This document shows, in pieces, positions 1 through 8,951 of a stretch of DNA of 64,000 nt. The stretch covers positions 2,516,001 through 2,580,000 of the forward strand of contig NZ_CP083376.1 in assembly GCF_020042665.1 (NCBI RefSeq), read 5' to 3'. A model generated the notes under the pieces. It worked only from the letters and a program-made list of their open reading frames with translations, was not told where the DNA came from and searched no databases. Position 1 is the stretch's first letter, and each line of letters starts with the position of its first letter. The DNA is from Pseudoxanthomonas sp. X-1 (lineage in GTDB: Bacteria > Pseudomonadota > Gammaproteobacteria > Xanthomonadales > Xanthomonadaceae). The translations under genes and the position numbers were made by a program.

Positions 1-1116
1 CGGCAGACGCGCCGAGCAGGTCATCAGCGGCGCCACCAGGATGGTGGCCAGGCGGTCGCGCGGATCCTGGATCGAGCGCGTCGCCATGATCCCGGGGATG
101 GCGCAGGCGAAGGAGGACAGCAGCGGAATGAACGAGCGCCCGGACAGGCCGGCCTTGGACATCAGCCGGTCCAGCAGGAAGGCCGCCCGCGGCAGGTAGC
201 CTGACTCCTCCAGCGCCAGGATGAAGGCGAACAGGATCAGGATCTGCGGCAGGAACACGATCACCCCGCCCAGGCCGGCGATGATGCCGTCGGTGAGCAG
301 GCTGTTGAGCGGGCCCTCCGGCAGCGCACCGCCGACCCACTCGCCCAGCCAGGCGGTGCCCGCGTCGATGGCGTCCATCAGCGGCGCGGCCCAGGCGTAG
401 ACCGCCTGGAAGATCAGGAACATCACCACCGCCAGCGCCAGCAACCCGAACACCGGATGCAGCAGCCAGCGGTCCAGCGTGTCGTCCACGCGCGCGGTGC
501 GGGTGGGCATGCTGACCGCCAGCGACAGCAGGCGGCGCGTCTCGGCATGCAGGTCGGCGTCCTCGGGCAGGACATGGCTGGGCAGCTGCGGCTGCGCCGC
601 CACCTGATCGATCCGCTCCAGCAGCGCCTGGGCGCCGTTGGACTTGACCGCCACGGTCTCCACCACCGGGATGCCCAGCTCGCGCTGCAGCACGTCCAGG
701 TCGATGCGGATGCCGCGCCGGCGCGCGGCGTCGGCCATGTTGATCGCCAGGATCACCGGCAGGCCCAGGCGCAGGACCTCCAGCACGAAGCGCAGGTTGA
801 GGCGCAGGTTGGTCGCATCGACCACGCACACCAGCGCGTCCGGGCGCGGTTCGCCGGGCAGGAAGCCGCGGCACAGGTCGCGGGTGATGGCCTCATCCAG
901 ACTGGCGGCGTTGAGGCTGTACGCGCCGGGCAGGTCCAGCAACGCGTAGGTCCTGCCGTTGGCGCCGGTGAACCGGCCTTCCTTGCGCTCGACGGTGACG
1001 CCGGCGTAGTTGGCCACCTTCTGCCGGCTGCCGGTCAGCAGGTTGAACAGCGCGGTCTTGCCGCAGTTGGGATTGCCGATCAGCGCCAGGCGCTGCGGCG
1101 CGGCGATGGCGCTCAT
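1..1116 (-). CDS. feoB: Ferrous iron transporter FeoB, N-terminal 372 codons (runs off window)
   Basis: FeoB is the inner-membrane Fe2+ permease with an N-terminal GTP-binding domain. The start ATG at 1116 overlaps the feoA stop (ATGA). The G1 loop GNPNCGKT lies at residues 14-21 and the G3 motif DLPG at 61-64; a VTxER switch region follows residue 40. From about residue 210 the reading turns into long hydrophobic segments, including the gate-like stretch with PLLSSFACAIPG near residue 350. The remaining permease helices and the C-terminus lie beyond the left edge. The frame is open to base 1. Iron-regulated expression is likely from the Fur-like site upstream of feoA. The identification is very secure; only the missing C-terminal half is unknown. 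Confidence 0.96.
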   Translation of the reverse strand, partial: MSAIAAPQRLALIGNPNCGKTALFNLLTGSRQKVANYAGVTVERKEGRFTGANGRTYALLDLPGAYSLNAASLDEAITRDLCRGFLPGEPRPDALVCVVDATNLRLNLRFVLEVLRLGLPVILAINMADAARRRGIRIDLDVLQRELGIPVVETVAVKSNGAQALLERIDQVAAQPQLPSHVLPEDADLHAETRRLLSLAVSMPTRTARVDDTLDRWLLHPVFGLLALAVVMFLIFQAVYAWAAPLMDAIDAGTAWLGEWVGGALPEGPLNSLLTDGIIAGLGGVIVFLPQILILFAFILALEESGYLPRAAFLLDRLMSKAGLSGRSFIPLLSSFACAIPGIMATRSIQDPRDRLATILVAPLMTCSARLP

Positions 1117-1361
1117 GCCCCCGCCCCGTGGCCGATGCGCAGGCGCACGCGCGCGGCCTCGGTCCGGCGCAGGGCGAAGCGGGTGAAGCCCACCTGCACC
1201 AACAGCGGGTCGGCGCCGATGGGCCCCTGCGCGACGATCTCCACCTGCTCGCCGGCGACGAAGCCCAGCTCGCGCAGGCGCCGGGCGATGGTGTCGTTGG
1301 GGCCGTGGTCTTCGACCGAATCGACGATGGCCTGGGTGCGCTGGGGCAGATCGGACAACAT
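1113..1361 (-). CDS. feoA: FeoA, small SH3-like partner of FeoB
   Basis: An 82-residue FeoA protein, the cytoplasmic SH3-fold component that accompanies FeoB in ferrous iron uptake. The family pattern is visible: an N-terminal LSDLPQ segment, the central RRLRELGFVAGEQVEIVAQGP turn-strand region (read here in two parts), and a C-terminal FALRRTEAARVRL strand. The ATG at 1361 is preferred; a GTG one codon upstream (1364) is possible. No strong Shine-Dalgarno is visible. The stop overlaps the feoB start by 4 bp, so the two are translationally coupled. Length is normal for the family. Confidence 0.93.
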   Translation of the reverse strand: MLSDLPQRTQAIVDSVEDHGPNDTIARRLRELGFVAGEQVEIVAQGPIGADPLLVQVGFTRFALRRTEAARVRLRIGHGAGA

Positions 1362-1377
1362 CACGCGAGCGGGCTCA

Positions 1378-1396
1378 AATGAAAACGGTTCTCAAT
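1378..1396 (-). promoter_or_regulatory. Putative Fur box upstream of feoAB
   Basis: The 19-mer AATGAAAACGGTTCTCAAT is an imperfect palindrome (seven of nine paired positions match) and resembles Xanthomonadaceae Fur boxes of the form ATGAGAANNNTTCTCAT. It lies 17 bp upstream of the feoA ATG, where a repressor would block transcription start. That Fur controls feoAB is established for the family; that this exact site is used is inference. Confidence 0.6.
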
Positions 1397-1504
1397 AGTA
1401 CCACTGCGGCCACGGCGGGAAGCTGTCTGTCGGGTCACCGGACAGGACGCTGCGGGCCAGCCCGGCGTACGATGCGCACCCCTCAGCCAGCGCGTTCACC
1501 GCCG

Positions 1505-1993
1505 ATGTCCGCACCGTTCCTGATCCGGCCCATCCAGCCCAGCGATGACGCGGCGATGGCGGCGATCATCCGCGCCGTCATGCCGGACTTCGGGGCCTGC
1601 GGGCCGGGGTTTGCGATCAACGATCCGGAGGTGGACTGGCTCAGCCGCGCCTATGCGCAGCCGCGCAGCGCCTACTTCGTGGTCGAGGTGGACGGCCGGG
1701 TACTGGGCGGCGGTGGCGTGGCGCCCCTGGAGGGCGGGCCGGCCGGGACCTGCGAGCTGCGCAAGATGTACTTCCTGCCGCAGGCGCGCGGGCTGGGCGC
1801 CGGGACGGCGATGATGCGCCAGTGCCTGGAGGCCGCGCGCGGCTTCGGCTTCAGCCAGTGCTACATCGAGACCCTGCGCAGCATGGAGGCGGCCATGCGC
1901 CTGTACGAGAAGAGCGGCTTCACGCCGCTGCCCGCCCCGCTGGGCGCCACCGGCCACGGCGGCTGCGACCGCTGGTACGCGCTTGCGCTTTGA
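1505..1993 (+). CDS. GNAT family N-acetyltransferase
   Basis: A 162-residue cytoplasmic GNAT acyltransferase of unknown substrate. It opens with the typical beta1 segment FLIRPIQPSDDAAMAAIIR. The acetyl-CoA-binding motif A is seen as LRKMYFLPQARGLGAG (residues about 82-97), followed by the motif B region YIETLRSMEAAMRLYEKSGF. The frame is open to 1379, but the ATG at 1505 starts exactly where the fold starts, and the upstream residues are low-complexity, so 1505 is chosen. It is divergent from feoAB and has no functional link to its neighbours that I can see. Confidence 0.8.
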   Translation: MSAPFLIRPIQPSDDAAMAAIIRAVMPDFGACGPGFAINDPEVDWLSRAYAQPRSAYFVVEVDGRVLGGGGVAPLEGGPAGTCELRKMYFLPQARGLGAGTAMMRQCLEAARGFGFSQCYIETLRSMEAAMRLYEKSGFTPLPAPLGATGHGGCDRWYALAL

Positions 1994-2074
1994 AAGCCGC
2001 TGCGGCGGCGCGCAAGGGCGCGCCGCCGCATGCCATTAGACTTGTCGCCTTTACGCGTCCCGCAGGAGCCTTGC

Positions 2075-2845
2075 ATGCAGTTGTCCGAATCCCGCGCCGT
2101 GATCACCGGCGGCGTGTCCGGCCTTGGCCTGGCCACCGCCCAGCGCCTGGTCGCCGCCGGCGGCAAGGTGGTCCTGCTGGACGTCAACGACGAGAAGGGC
2201 GAGGCGGCCGTGCAGGCGCTGGGCCGCGCCAACGCGCGCTATCTGCGCACCGACGTCACCGACGAGGGCGTGGTGTCGGCCGGCATCGCCGAGGCGCGCG
2301 CCTTCCTGGGCGGGCTGAACGTGGCGGTCAACTGCGCCGGCATCCTCGGCGCCGGCCGTGTGCTGGGCAAGGACGGGCCGATGGCGCTGGCCACCTTCCG
2401 CAACACGGTGCTGGTCAACCTGGTGGGCAGCTTCAACGTGGCCAAGGCGGCGGCCGAGGCGATGCAGGACAACGCCCCCGGCGAAGACGGCGAGCGCGGG
2501 GTGATCGTCAATACCGCCAGCGTGGCCGCCTACGAAGGCCAGATCGGCCAGGCGGCCTACGCCGCGTCCAAGGGCGGCGTGGTCGGCATGACCCTGCCGA
2601 TGGCGCGCGAACTGGCGCGCTTCGGCGTGCGCGTGGTGACCATCGCGCCGGGCGTGTTCTGGACGCCGATGGTCGACGGCATGCCCGAGGCGGTGCAGCA
2701 GTCGCTGGCCGCGTCGATCCCCTTCCCTTCGCGCCTGGGCCAGCCATCCGAATACGCCGACACCGTCGCCTACATCCTGCAGGCGCGCTATCTCAACGGC
2801 GAGACCATCCGGCTGGATGGCGCCACGCGCCTGGCACCGAAGTAG
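2075..2845 (+). CDS. Short-chain dehydrogenase, 3-hydroxyacyl-CoA dehydrogenase type II (HSD10)-like
   Basis: A 256-residue Rossmann-fold SDR. Visible signatures are the cofactor motif TGGVSGLG near residue 9, an acidic residue after beta2 (VVLLDVND) implying NAD preference, NCAG at about residue 88, and the catalytic Ser / YAASKGG set near 155-175. The overall sequence, with [10 protein letters not shown] and the C-terminal [15 protein letters not shown], resembles the HSD17B10 / fadB2x type 3-hydroxyacyl-CoA dehydrogenases that oxidise (2-methyl-)3-hydroxyacyl-CoA in branched fatty acid or isoleucine breakdown. The ATG at 2075 is preceded by AGGAG at 2064-2068. The precise substrate is inference; no beta-oxidation genes flank it. 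Confidence 0.82.
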   Translation: MQLSESRAVITGGVSGLGLATAQRLVAAGGKVVLLDVNDEKGEAAVQALGRANARYLRTDVTDEGVVSAGIAEARAFLGGLNVAVNCAGILGAGRVLGKDGPMALATFRNTVLVNLVGSFNVAKAAAEAMQDNAPGEDGERGVIVNTASVAAYEGQIGQAAYAASKGGVVGMTLPMARELARFGVRVVTIAPGVFWTPMVDGMPEAVQQSLAASIPFPSRLGQPSEYADTVAYILQARYLNGETIRLDGATRLAPK

Positions 2846-2988
2846 CAGAACGAGGGGAGAGGGACGGGGAAAGCGTCGCCGCCGCGGCAACGCAGCTGTC
2901 GTGCTCCCGCCTTGTCCACTTGTTCCTCGCTCCTTTCCGCTCGCGCCTCGCTCAACCATTTCTTTCCACACAACCCGGTCATTGATCC

Positions 2989-3555
2989 ATGAAAGCTGGT
3001 GACATCAAGAAGGGCAACGTCGTCGAATACAACAACGGCGTCTATCAAATCCGCGACATCGAGCGCTCCTCGCCGCAGGGCCGCGGCGGCAACGTGCGTT
3101 TCCGTTTCATCATGTACAGCGTGCCGGGCGGCAACAAGCTCGACGCCAGCTTCGATGCCGACGACAGCCTGACCGAGGTCGAACTGCTGCGCCGCCAGGC
3201 CACCTTCTCCTACAAGGACGGCGAGGCGTTCGTGTTCCTCGACGACGAGGACTACACCCCCTACACCCTGGACGCGGACGTGCTGGGCGACGACGCCGGC
3301 TACATCACCGACGGCCTGACCGGCTGCTACGTGCAGGTGATCGACGAGCAGCCGGTGGCCCTGCAGCTGCCGCAGCACGTCACGCTGGAGGTCGTCGAGA
3401 CCCCGCCCGAGCTCAAGGGCGGCACCGCGACCAAGCGCCCCAAGCCGGCCAAGCTGTCCACCGGCATCGAGATCATGGTGCCCGAGTACATCACCACCGG
3501 CGAGCGCATCCTGATCAACACCACCACCGGCGAATTCGGCGGTCGCGCGGACTGA
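2989..3555 (+). CDS. efpL: Elongation factor P-like protein EfpL/YeiP
   Basis: A 188-residue paralogue of translation factor EF-P. It starts with the KOW-like domain [21 protein letters not shown] and ends with the OB-fold signature TGEFGGRAD. Bacterial EF-P carries a modified Lys or Arg in a short PGKG loop; here the loop reads SSPQGRGG (residues about 27-34), longer and with an unmodified-looking Arg. This matches YeiP, reported as EfpL to rescue ribosomes stalled at proline-containing motifs. It acts on the ribosome in the cytoplasm. Genuine EF-P is expected elsewhere in the genome. No clear Shine-Dalgarno is seen before 2989. Confidence 0.9.
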   Translation: MKAGDIKKGNVVEYNNGVYQIRDIERSSPQGRGGNVRFRFIMYSVPGGNKLDASFDADDSLTEVELLRRQATFSYKDGEAFVFLDDEDYTPYTLDADVLGDDAGYITDGLTGCYVQVIDEQPVALQLPQHVTLEVVETPPELKGGTATKRPKPAKLSTGIEIMVPEYITTGERILINTTTGEFGGRAD

Positions 3556-3557
3556 GC

Positions 3558-3908
3558 GTGCTCGCGCCGATGCTCGTGTGGGCATTGGCCGGCGGCGCAG
3601 GCGCGACTCCATCGCCCTGCGCCTTGCCGGACGCGACGCCGCTTTCGGCCGAACTGGAGGCGACGTACTGCCGCCTGCCCAAGGAGGTGCGCACGCTCGT
3701 GGAGCGCCAGTCCGCCTGCCTGTACTTCGGCGGCGAAGAACCCTACGACGCGCAACGACGCGCGGCGCTGGAACGCGCGCTGCGCGACAGCTGCCCCGGC
3801 AACGAAGCGCGCTTCGCCCGGTTGCGCAAGCGCTACGCGAACGATGCGCACGTGCGCGGGTGGCTGGAAGACTACGGCCGCGAAGCCGGATTCCTGCCCT
3901 CGCCCTGA
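3558..3908 (+). CDS. Small exported protein of unknown function
   Basis: A 116-residue protein that starts with GTG three bases after the efpL stop, suggesting co-transcription. The first ~17 residues (MLAPMLVWALAGGAGAT) form a signal peptide. The mature part has three cysteines and is rich in Arg, Glu and Ala; it looks helical. A periplasmic location is likely. I do not recognise the family. Its last 37 bp overlap, tail to tail, the 3' end of the minus-strand gene that ends at 3872. An ATG at 3570 is an alternative start but would shorten the signal peptide. Confidence 0.6.
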   Translation: MLAPMLVWALAGGAGATPSPCALPDATPLSAELEATYCRLPKEVRTLVERQSACLYFGGEEPYDAQRRAALERALRDSCPGNEARFARLRKRYANDAHVRGWLEDYGREAGFLPSP

Positions 3909-5770
3909 TCGGGCGACGGCGCAAGCGCGGGAACGCCCGCCTCACGGCCGAGCCTGCGCAGGCGCTCGCCCAGTGCGGCCAGATTGGCCTCGGTGCCGTC
4001 GATCTGCTCGCGCAGGTCCTGTGGCAACAGCGGGCGCGCGTCGTGTTCCAGCGTGTCGCGCGCGGCGTGCTGCGCGCCCAGCAGCGCGCTTGCTTTCGAC
4101 TGCACGAAGTCGCGCTCGGCCTGCTGCGGCAGGCCGTAGCCGGGCTGGCCCTGCAGCAGCAGCGCGGGCTGGGCGAACAGCCCCTCGTGCTCCAGGAGGT
4201 CGCGCAGGCGCGTGCGACCGGCGTCCAGGTCGGCACCGCCGCGCCCGTGCAGGAAGCGACGCTTGAGCGCATCGCGCGCCAGCAGGTCCTGGCGGCGGCG
4301 CGCGGCCTGCTCCAGCACCAGCAGTGCGGCGCTGGCGCGCAGGTCCGCGCGTTCGATCCACGGCGCGCGCCGCTGCGGCGGCTGCGACAGCCAGTCCTCG
4401 ACCGACTGCGCGGGCAATCCCAGGCGCGCCCGGGCAATGTCCAGCATCACCTGGTATTGCGCGCTGGCCGGTGCGAAGTAATAGCCCGCGCGGCCGGCCT
4501 GCTCCAGGTCAGCGAGGGCCTGGCCATCGACGACGCGCGCCCGCTCCAGGCGGCGCAACAGGCCGTTGGGCGTGATGCCGGACAGCCGCCCGCCCGCATC
4601 CAGCGCGGGCACACCGTCGCGCAGCAGCTTGTAGGTCTCGAACGCGCAGTTGTTGGAGGCGAAGCGGTAGCCGCCGTCGTAGCTCCAGTGCACCTGCGCG
4701 GCGCGCTGCAGCAGCGTGGCGATCTGCGCGCGCGTCAGCGTCAGCGGCAGCGAGCGCAGGCCGCGCAGCTGGCCCTGGGTGTAGTCGTCGATCACCTGCA
4801 GCATCGGCAGCAGGTACAGGCGCGAGGGATAGCGCCCGGTCAGGCCGCCCCAGCTCGAGATCTGCACGTCATCGATGAAGGCGCGGAACGAGAGCACGCG
4901 CTGGTACTGCAGGTCCAGCCGGCAGTCCGGCCCGCGCGGGCGGCCCGGCGCGCAGATCACCAGGCGCAGCATGCTGTGGCCCCAGCGACTCATCGGCGCG
5001 TCGTTGCCGTCGGCCAGCAGGTAGTCGACGGCATAGACGCGTTCGGGGTGCAGCGCCAGCAGCGGCGATGCCGGCCGGTCCTCGAAGAACGCGACGCCCG
5101 GTGCGCAGTCGCGGCCGGCCTGCGGCGTCTGGCCCAGGCGCCGGGCAAAGTACGCATCCAGCAGCGGGCGGCGACAGGCGTAGTCGGCATCGAGGACCCG
5201 ATGCTCCAGATTGACCGCCACGTATTCCTGCGGCGAGAACAGCTCGTACGCGTCGGGCGTGCGGTCGCTGAACGCGTTGCGGCGCAGGCGCAGCTTCAGG
5301 CGCGGCCAGCTGCCGATCTGCCAGCCGGCCAGATCGAGCAGGCGCGGGTCGCGCGAGAAGCCGCCGGCCGCGCTGCGATCCAGCAGGTGCGCCAGTTCGT
5401 GGACCAGGGCGGCGCGCGCCGGTGCCCGCGCGGCCTCGTCGCCGGCCTGCATCCAGCCGCGCAGCAGGCTGCGCGGCAGCAGTACCTGGCCGGCGCCGGT
5501 GGCGCGCCCATGCACGGCCGCGGGCAGGTCGTCGCGCCATCGCACAGGCACCTCGCCCAGCGCCGCGCGCCACGCGGCCGGCAGGCGTGCCTGCACATCC
5601 CCGAACAGGGCCTGTGATGCCGCCCGCTCATGAGCATCCAGCGTAGGAGTGTCCAGCTGCAGATGCAGTGCGGCCTGCGCGATCTGCGGCAGGCCGCATC
5701 CGAGCAGACAGATCGCCAGCAGCCGAGCGCCCAGCCACCGCGAGCGCGGCGGCCGGCCAGGCGGGTTCAC
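3872..5770 (-). CDS. Exported DUF4105 (Lnb N-terminal-like) protein
   Basis: A 632-residue exported protein. A signal peptide is clear (hydrophobic LGARLLAICLLGCGLPQIAQA, residues about 14-34). The first part of the mature protein carries HELAH, a zinc-metallopeptidase-like HExxH in a region with VHELAHLLDRS. The middle matches DUF4105: SRWGHSMLRL, a long helical span, then FASNNCAFETYKLL with a conserved Asn-Cys. Such His/Cys pairs suggest a papain-like hydrolase fold, but activity is unproven. The C-terminal third is helical. GTG at 5770 is chosen because it overlaps the upstream gene stop (GTGA). The family is periplasmic and common in Xanthomonadaceae; substrate unknown. Confidence 0.8.
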   Translation of the reverse strand: MNPPGRPPRSRWLGARLLAICLLGCGLPQIAQAALHLQLDTPTLDAHERAASQALFGDVQARLPAAWRAALGEVPVRWRDDLPAAVHGRATGAGQVLLPRSLLRGWMQAGDEAARAPARAALVHELAHLLDRSAAGGFSRDPRLLDLAGWQIGSWPRLKLRLRRNAFSDRTPDAYELFSPQEYVAVNLEHRVLDADYACRRPLLDAYFARRLGQTPQAGRDCAPGVAFFEDRPASPLLALHPERVYAVDYLLADGNDAPMSRWGHSMLRLVICAPGRPRGPDCRLDLQYQRVLSFRAFIDDVQISSWGGLTGRYPSRLYLLPMLQVIDDYTQGQLRGLRSLPLTLTRAQIATLLQRAAQVHWSYDGGYRFASNNCAFETYKLLRDGVPALDAGGRLSGITPNGLLRRLERARVVDGQALADLEQAGRAGYYFAPASAQYQVMLDIARARLGLPAQSVEDWLSQPPQRRAPWIERADLRASAALLVLEQAARRRQDLLARDALKRRFLHGRGGADLDAGRTRLRDLLEHEGLFAQPALLLQGQPGYGLPQQAERDFVQSKASALLGAQHAARDTLEHDARPLLPQDLREQIDGTEANLAALGERLRRLGREAGVPALAPSPDQGEGRNPASRP

Positions 5771-6078
5771 AGGGCCAGGATCGCCTGCGCCAGCTGCAGG
5801 TCGGAGGCCTGGCGCGCGGCGGCATCGCGTTCGCGCAGGCTGCGCAGGGCCGCCTCCAGGCGAGCGCCGCGGATCGCGCCGTCGCTGGCCACGAAGCTGG
5901 CCGCGTCCACCCGCGCATCGAGCACCAGCTTGTCGTTGTCCGAGGAACTGTCCGAGGACGCCGAAGAGCCGGCGCTGCCCGCGCTCGAGGTGCCGCCGGC
6001 GGCGCCGGCCGCCGAACTCATCGCCCAGGCCGGCGCGGCCATTCCCAGCAGCAGGCCCACTACGATCCACTGACGCAT
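5767..6078 (-). CDS. Small secreted Ser/Ala-rich protein, coupled to the DUF4105 gene
   Basis: A 103-residue protein with a clean signal peptide (MRQWIVVGLLLGMAAPAWA). The mature N-terminus is a low-complexity Ser/Gly/Ala run, followed by DNDKLVLDARVDAASFVASDG and a charged helical tail. GGAG lies about 8 bp before the ATG at 6078. Its stop overlaps the GTG of the DUF4105 gene by 4 bp, so the two are translationally coupled and probably act together in the periplasm. I do not recognise the family; the protein could be a chaperone, inhibitor or surface partner of the larger protein. Confidence 0.65.
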   Translation of the reverse strand: MRQWIVVGLLLGMAAPAWAMSSAAGAAGGTSSAGSAGSSASSDSSSDNDKLVLDARVDAASFVASDGAIRGARLEAALRSLRERDAAARQASDLQLAQAILAL

Positions 6079-6172
6079 CGATCCACTCCACGCATTGAAC
6101 GGGGCGCCGATGACGCCCGCGACGCGCAAGGCTACCGCAGCCGCGGCGGGGCGCACCACCGCCCCCAAGGCG

Positions 6173-7561
6173 CTAGGCGTCGAACAGCTTGCCCGGGTTC
6201 AGCAGGCCCTGCGGGTCGAGCGCCCTGCGGATGCCGCGCATCAGCGCGATCTCGGCCGGTCCGCGCGTGCTGTCCAGATAGGGCTTCTTGACCAGACCGA
6301 TGCCGTGCTCGGCCGAGATGCTGCCGCCATGCGCCTTCAGGGCCTGCGCCAGCAGCTTGGTCACCTGCTCGCAGTCGCGCACGAAGTCGGCCTGCGCCAT
6401 CGGCTCGGGCTTGAGCACGTTGATGTGCAGGTTGCCGTCGCCGATATGGCCGAACCACACCACCTCGAAATGCGGATAGGCCTGGCCCAGCAGCGCCTGG
6501 GTCTGCTCCAGGAAGGCCGGCATCTGCGAGATCCGCACCGACACGTCGTTCTTGTACGGCACATACGGCGCCAGCGACTCGGTGATCCCCTCGCGCAGGC
6601 GCCACAGCTGCTGGGCCTGCGCGTCGGACTGGCTGATGACGCCATCGGCGACCCAGCCGGATTCCATGCAGGCCTCGAAGGCCGCCATCGCCGCCGCCTC
6701 GCTGCCCTCGTCGCCCACGGCGAACTCGGTCACCACGTAGTACGGATAGACCTCGTCGAACGGCTTGACCGCGCCATGCGCCAGCACATGCCTGAGCGCG
6801 ATGTCGGTGAAGAACTCGAAGGCCTCCAGCCGCAGCCGCTCGCGGAACGCGGCGAACACCTCCATCAGCCCCTCGAAGCTGGTCAGCGCCAGCAGCATCA
6901 CATTGGTCGGCGGCGGCGGATCGGTCAGGCGCAGCGTCGCCTCGACCACGATGCCCAGCGTGCCCTCCGAGCCGATCATCAGCTGGCGCAGGTCGTAGCC
7001 GGAGGAGTTCTTGACCAGCGCGCGGTTGAGATCGAGCAGTTCGCCGTCGGCGGCGACCACCTTCAGCCCGGCGATCCATTCGCGCGTGTTGCCGTAGCGG
7101 ATCACGCGGATGCCGCCGGCGTTGGTGGCGATGTTGCCGCCGATCGAGCACGAACCGCGTGCGGCGAAGTCCACCGGATACTCCAGGCCGTGCTCGCGCG
7201 CGGCGTTGTGCACGGCCTCCAGCGGCATGCCGGCCTGCACGGTCAGGGTGCGGTCGACACGGTCGAAGGCCAGCGCCTTGTTCATGCGCTCCAGGCTCAG
7301 GACCAGCTCGCCATCGGCCGCCACCGCGCCGCCGGACAGGCCGGTGCGGCCGCCCGAGGGCACCACCTTGACCTGGCGCTGCGAAGCCCAGCGCATCACC
7401 GCCTGCACTTCCTCGATGCTGCCCGGCAGGGCGATGGCCAGGGGGTTTGGCGTCCAGCGCCGGGTCCAGTCGCGGCCGTAGTGTTCCAGGTCGCCGGCGT
7501 CGGTCTTCAGGCGCAGGTCGGGCACCGCCGCGCGCAGCGAATCAAGCAGGGAATCGGTCAT
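6173..7561 (-). CDS. FAD-binding D-2-hydroxyacid dehydrogenase (D-2-hydroxyglutarate dehydrogenase-like)
   Basis: A 462-residue GlcD/D2HGDH-type flavoprotein. The FAD-binding PCMH domain shows VPSGGRTGLSGGA (residues 68-80) and CSIGGNIATNAGG (about 138-150), and the C-terminal FAD-oxidase domain shows WFGHIGDGNLHIN and ISAEHGIGLVKK, which hold metal- and substrate-binding His residues. These enzymes oxidise D-2-hydroxyglutarate or D-lactate and pass electrons to a flavoprotein or quinone. It is divergent from serA, 144 bp away. SerA reduces 2-oxoglutarate to D-2-hydroxyglutarate, and coupling of SerA with D2HGDH is known in Pseudomonas, so D-2-hydroxyglutarate is the likeliest substrate. Glycolate or D-lactate oxidation is the alternative. 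Confidence 0.88.
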   Translation of the reverse strand: MTDSLLDSLRAAVPDLRLKTDAGDLEHYGRDWTRRWTPNPLAIALPGSIEEVQAVMRWASQRQVKVVPSGGRTGLSGGAVAADGELVLSLERMNKALAFDRVDRTLTVQAGMPLEAVHNAAREHGLEYPVDFAARGSCSIGGNIATNAGGIRVIRYGNTREWIAGLKVVAADGELLDLNRALVKNSSGYDLRQLMIGSEGTLGIVVEATLRLTDPPPPTNVMLLALTSFEGLMEVFAAFRERLRLEAFEFFTDIALRHVLAHGAVKPFDEVYPYYVVTEFAVGDEGSEAAAMAAFEACMESGWVADGVISQSDAQAQQLWRLREGITESLAPYVPYKNDVSVRISQMPAFLEQTQALLGQAYPHFEVVWFGHIGDGNLHINVLKPEPMAQADFVRDCEQVTKLLAQALKAHGGSISAEHGIGLVKKPYLDSTRGPAEIALMRGIRRALDPQGLLNPGKLFDA

Positions 7562-7705
7562 GACGGTTGCGCGCGAAACGGCTTGTTTTCAAGGGTGCGC
7601 CAGCGTGCCAGCCCTGCAACGCCACGTCCAGATGGCGCGACGGCGTGGCCCGGGCGCAATCTGGCATAGTGGCGCCCCGCTTCGCGCTCCCCCTTTGCTG
7701 CCCCC

Positions 7706-8944
7706 ATGTCTAAGAAGACCTCGTTCCCGAAGGAAGACATCCGCGTGCTGTTGCTGGAGGGCGTCAGCCAGACCGCGGTGGAGACCTTCCAGGCGGCCGG
7801 CTACAGCCAGATCGAGCTCCATTCCAAGTCGCTGCCCGAGGACGAGCTGAAGGCCCGCATCGCCGAGGCCCACATCATCGGCATCCGCTCGCGCACCCAG
7901 CTGACCGCCGAGGTGCTCGCCCACGCGCGGCGCCTGATCGCGGTGGGCTGCTTCTGCATCGGCACCAACCAGGTCGACGTGGAAGCGGCCGAGCTGGCCG
8001 GCATCCCGGTCTTCAACGCACCCTATTCCAACACCCGCAGCGTGGCCGAGCTGGTGATCGCCCAGGCGATCATGCTGATGCGCGGCATCCCGCAGAAGTC
8101 GGCCGAATGCCATCGCGGCGGCTGGTCCAAGTCGGCCGCCGGCAGCCACGAGGTGCGCGGCAAGACGCTGGGCATCATCGGCTACGGCCATATCGGCACC
8201 CAGGTCGGCGTGCTGGCCGAGGCGATGGGCATGAAGGTCATCTTCCACGACATCGAGACCAAGCTCTCGCTGGGCAACGCCGCCCCGGCGCTGAGCCTGG
8301 AGGACCTGCTGGAACGCGCGGACGTGGTGACCCTGCACGTGCCGGAAACGCCGGCGACCAAGGACATGTTCGGCCCGGCGCAGATCGCCGCCATGAAGCG
8401 CGGCGCGCACCTGATCAACGCCTCGCGCGGCACGGTGGTGGACATCGACGCGCTGGCCGAGGCGCTGCGCGCCGGCCAGGTCGGCGGCGCGGCGGTGGAC
8501 GTGTTCCCGGTCGAGCCCAAGGGCAATGGCGATGCCTTCGTCTCGCCGCTGGCGGGCCTGGACCAGGTGATCCTGACCCCGCACGTGGGCGGCAGCACCC
8601 TGGAGGCGCAGGACAACATCGGCATCGAGGTCGCCGCCAAGCTGGTGCGCTACAGCGACAACGGCAGCACCCTGTCGGCGGTGAACTTCCCCGAGGTCAC
8701 CCTGCCCGGCCACGAAGGCAGCCGCCGCATCCTGCACATCCATCGCAACGTGCCGGGCGTGCTGTCGCAGATCAACGACGTGTTCCGCAACCAGGGCGTC
8801 AACATCGACGGCCAGTTCCTGCGCACCGACCCGCAGGTCGGCTATGTGGTGATCGATGTCACCGCCTCCGAGGAACAGGCGGCGGTGCTCAAGGACGCGA
8901 TGGCCGCGATCGAGGGCACGCTGCGGGTGCGAGTGCTGTACTGA
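7706..8944 (+). CDS. serA: D-3-phosphoglycerate dehydrogenase
   Basis: SerA commits 3-phosphoglycerate to serine synthesis, using NAD+ to make 3-phosphohydroxypyruvate. The 412-residue length is that of the Escherichia coli type. The NAD-binding GYGHIG motif is at residues 159-164, and the catalytic Arg241 (INASRGT), Glu270 (VFPVEP) and His293 (TPHVGGST) are all present. Residues about 338-412 form an ACT domain, so feedback inhibition by serine is expected. It starts at ATG 7706. serC, for the next step, is in the same window at 58.5 kb. A REP-like palindrome follows the stop and may terminate transcription. Confidence 0.97.
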   Translation: MSKKTSFPKEDIRVLLLEGVSQTAVETFQAAGYSQIELHSKSLPEDELKARIAEAHIIGIRSRTQLTAEVLAHARRLIAVGCFCIGTNQVDVEAAELAGIPVFNAPYSNTRSVAELVIAQAIMLMRGIPQKSAECHRGGWSKSAAGSHEVRGKTLGIIGYGHIGTQVGVLAEAMGMKVIFHDIETKLSLGNAAPALSLEDLLERADVVTLHVPETPATKDMFGPAQIAAMKRGAHLINASRGTVVDIDALAEALRAGQVGGAAVDVFPVEPKGNGDAFVSPLAGLDQVILTPHVGGSTLEAQDNIGIEVAAKLVRYSDNGSTLSAVNFPEVTLPGHEGSRRILHIHRNVPGVLSQINDVFRNQGVNIDGQFLRTDPQVGYVVIDVTASEEQAAVLKDAMAAIEGTLRVRVLY

Positions 8945-8951
8945 TTCTTGT

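Noticed and set aside
1379..1504. N-terminal extension of the GNAT gene
   Set aside because: The added 42 residues are not family-like and the first codons coincide with the Fur-like site of feoA.
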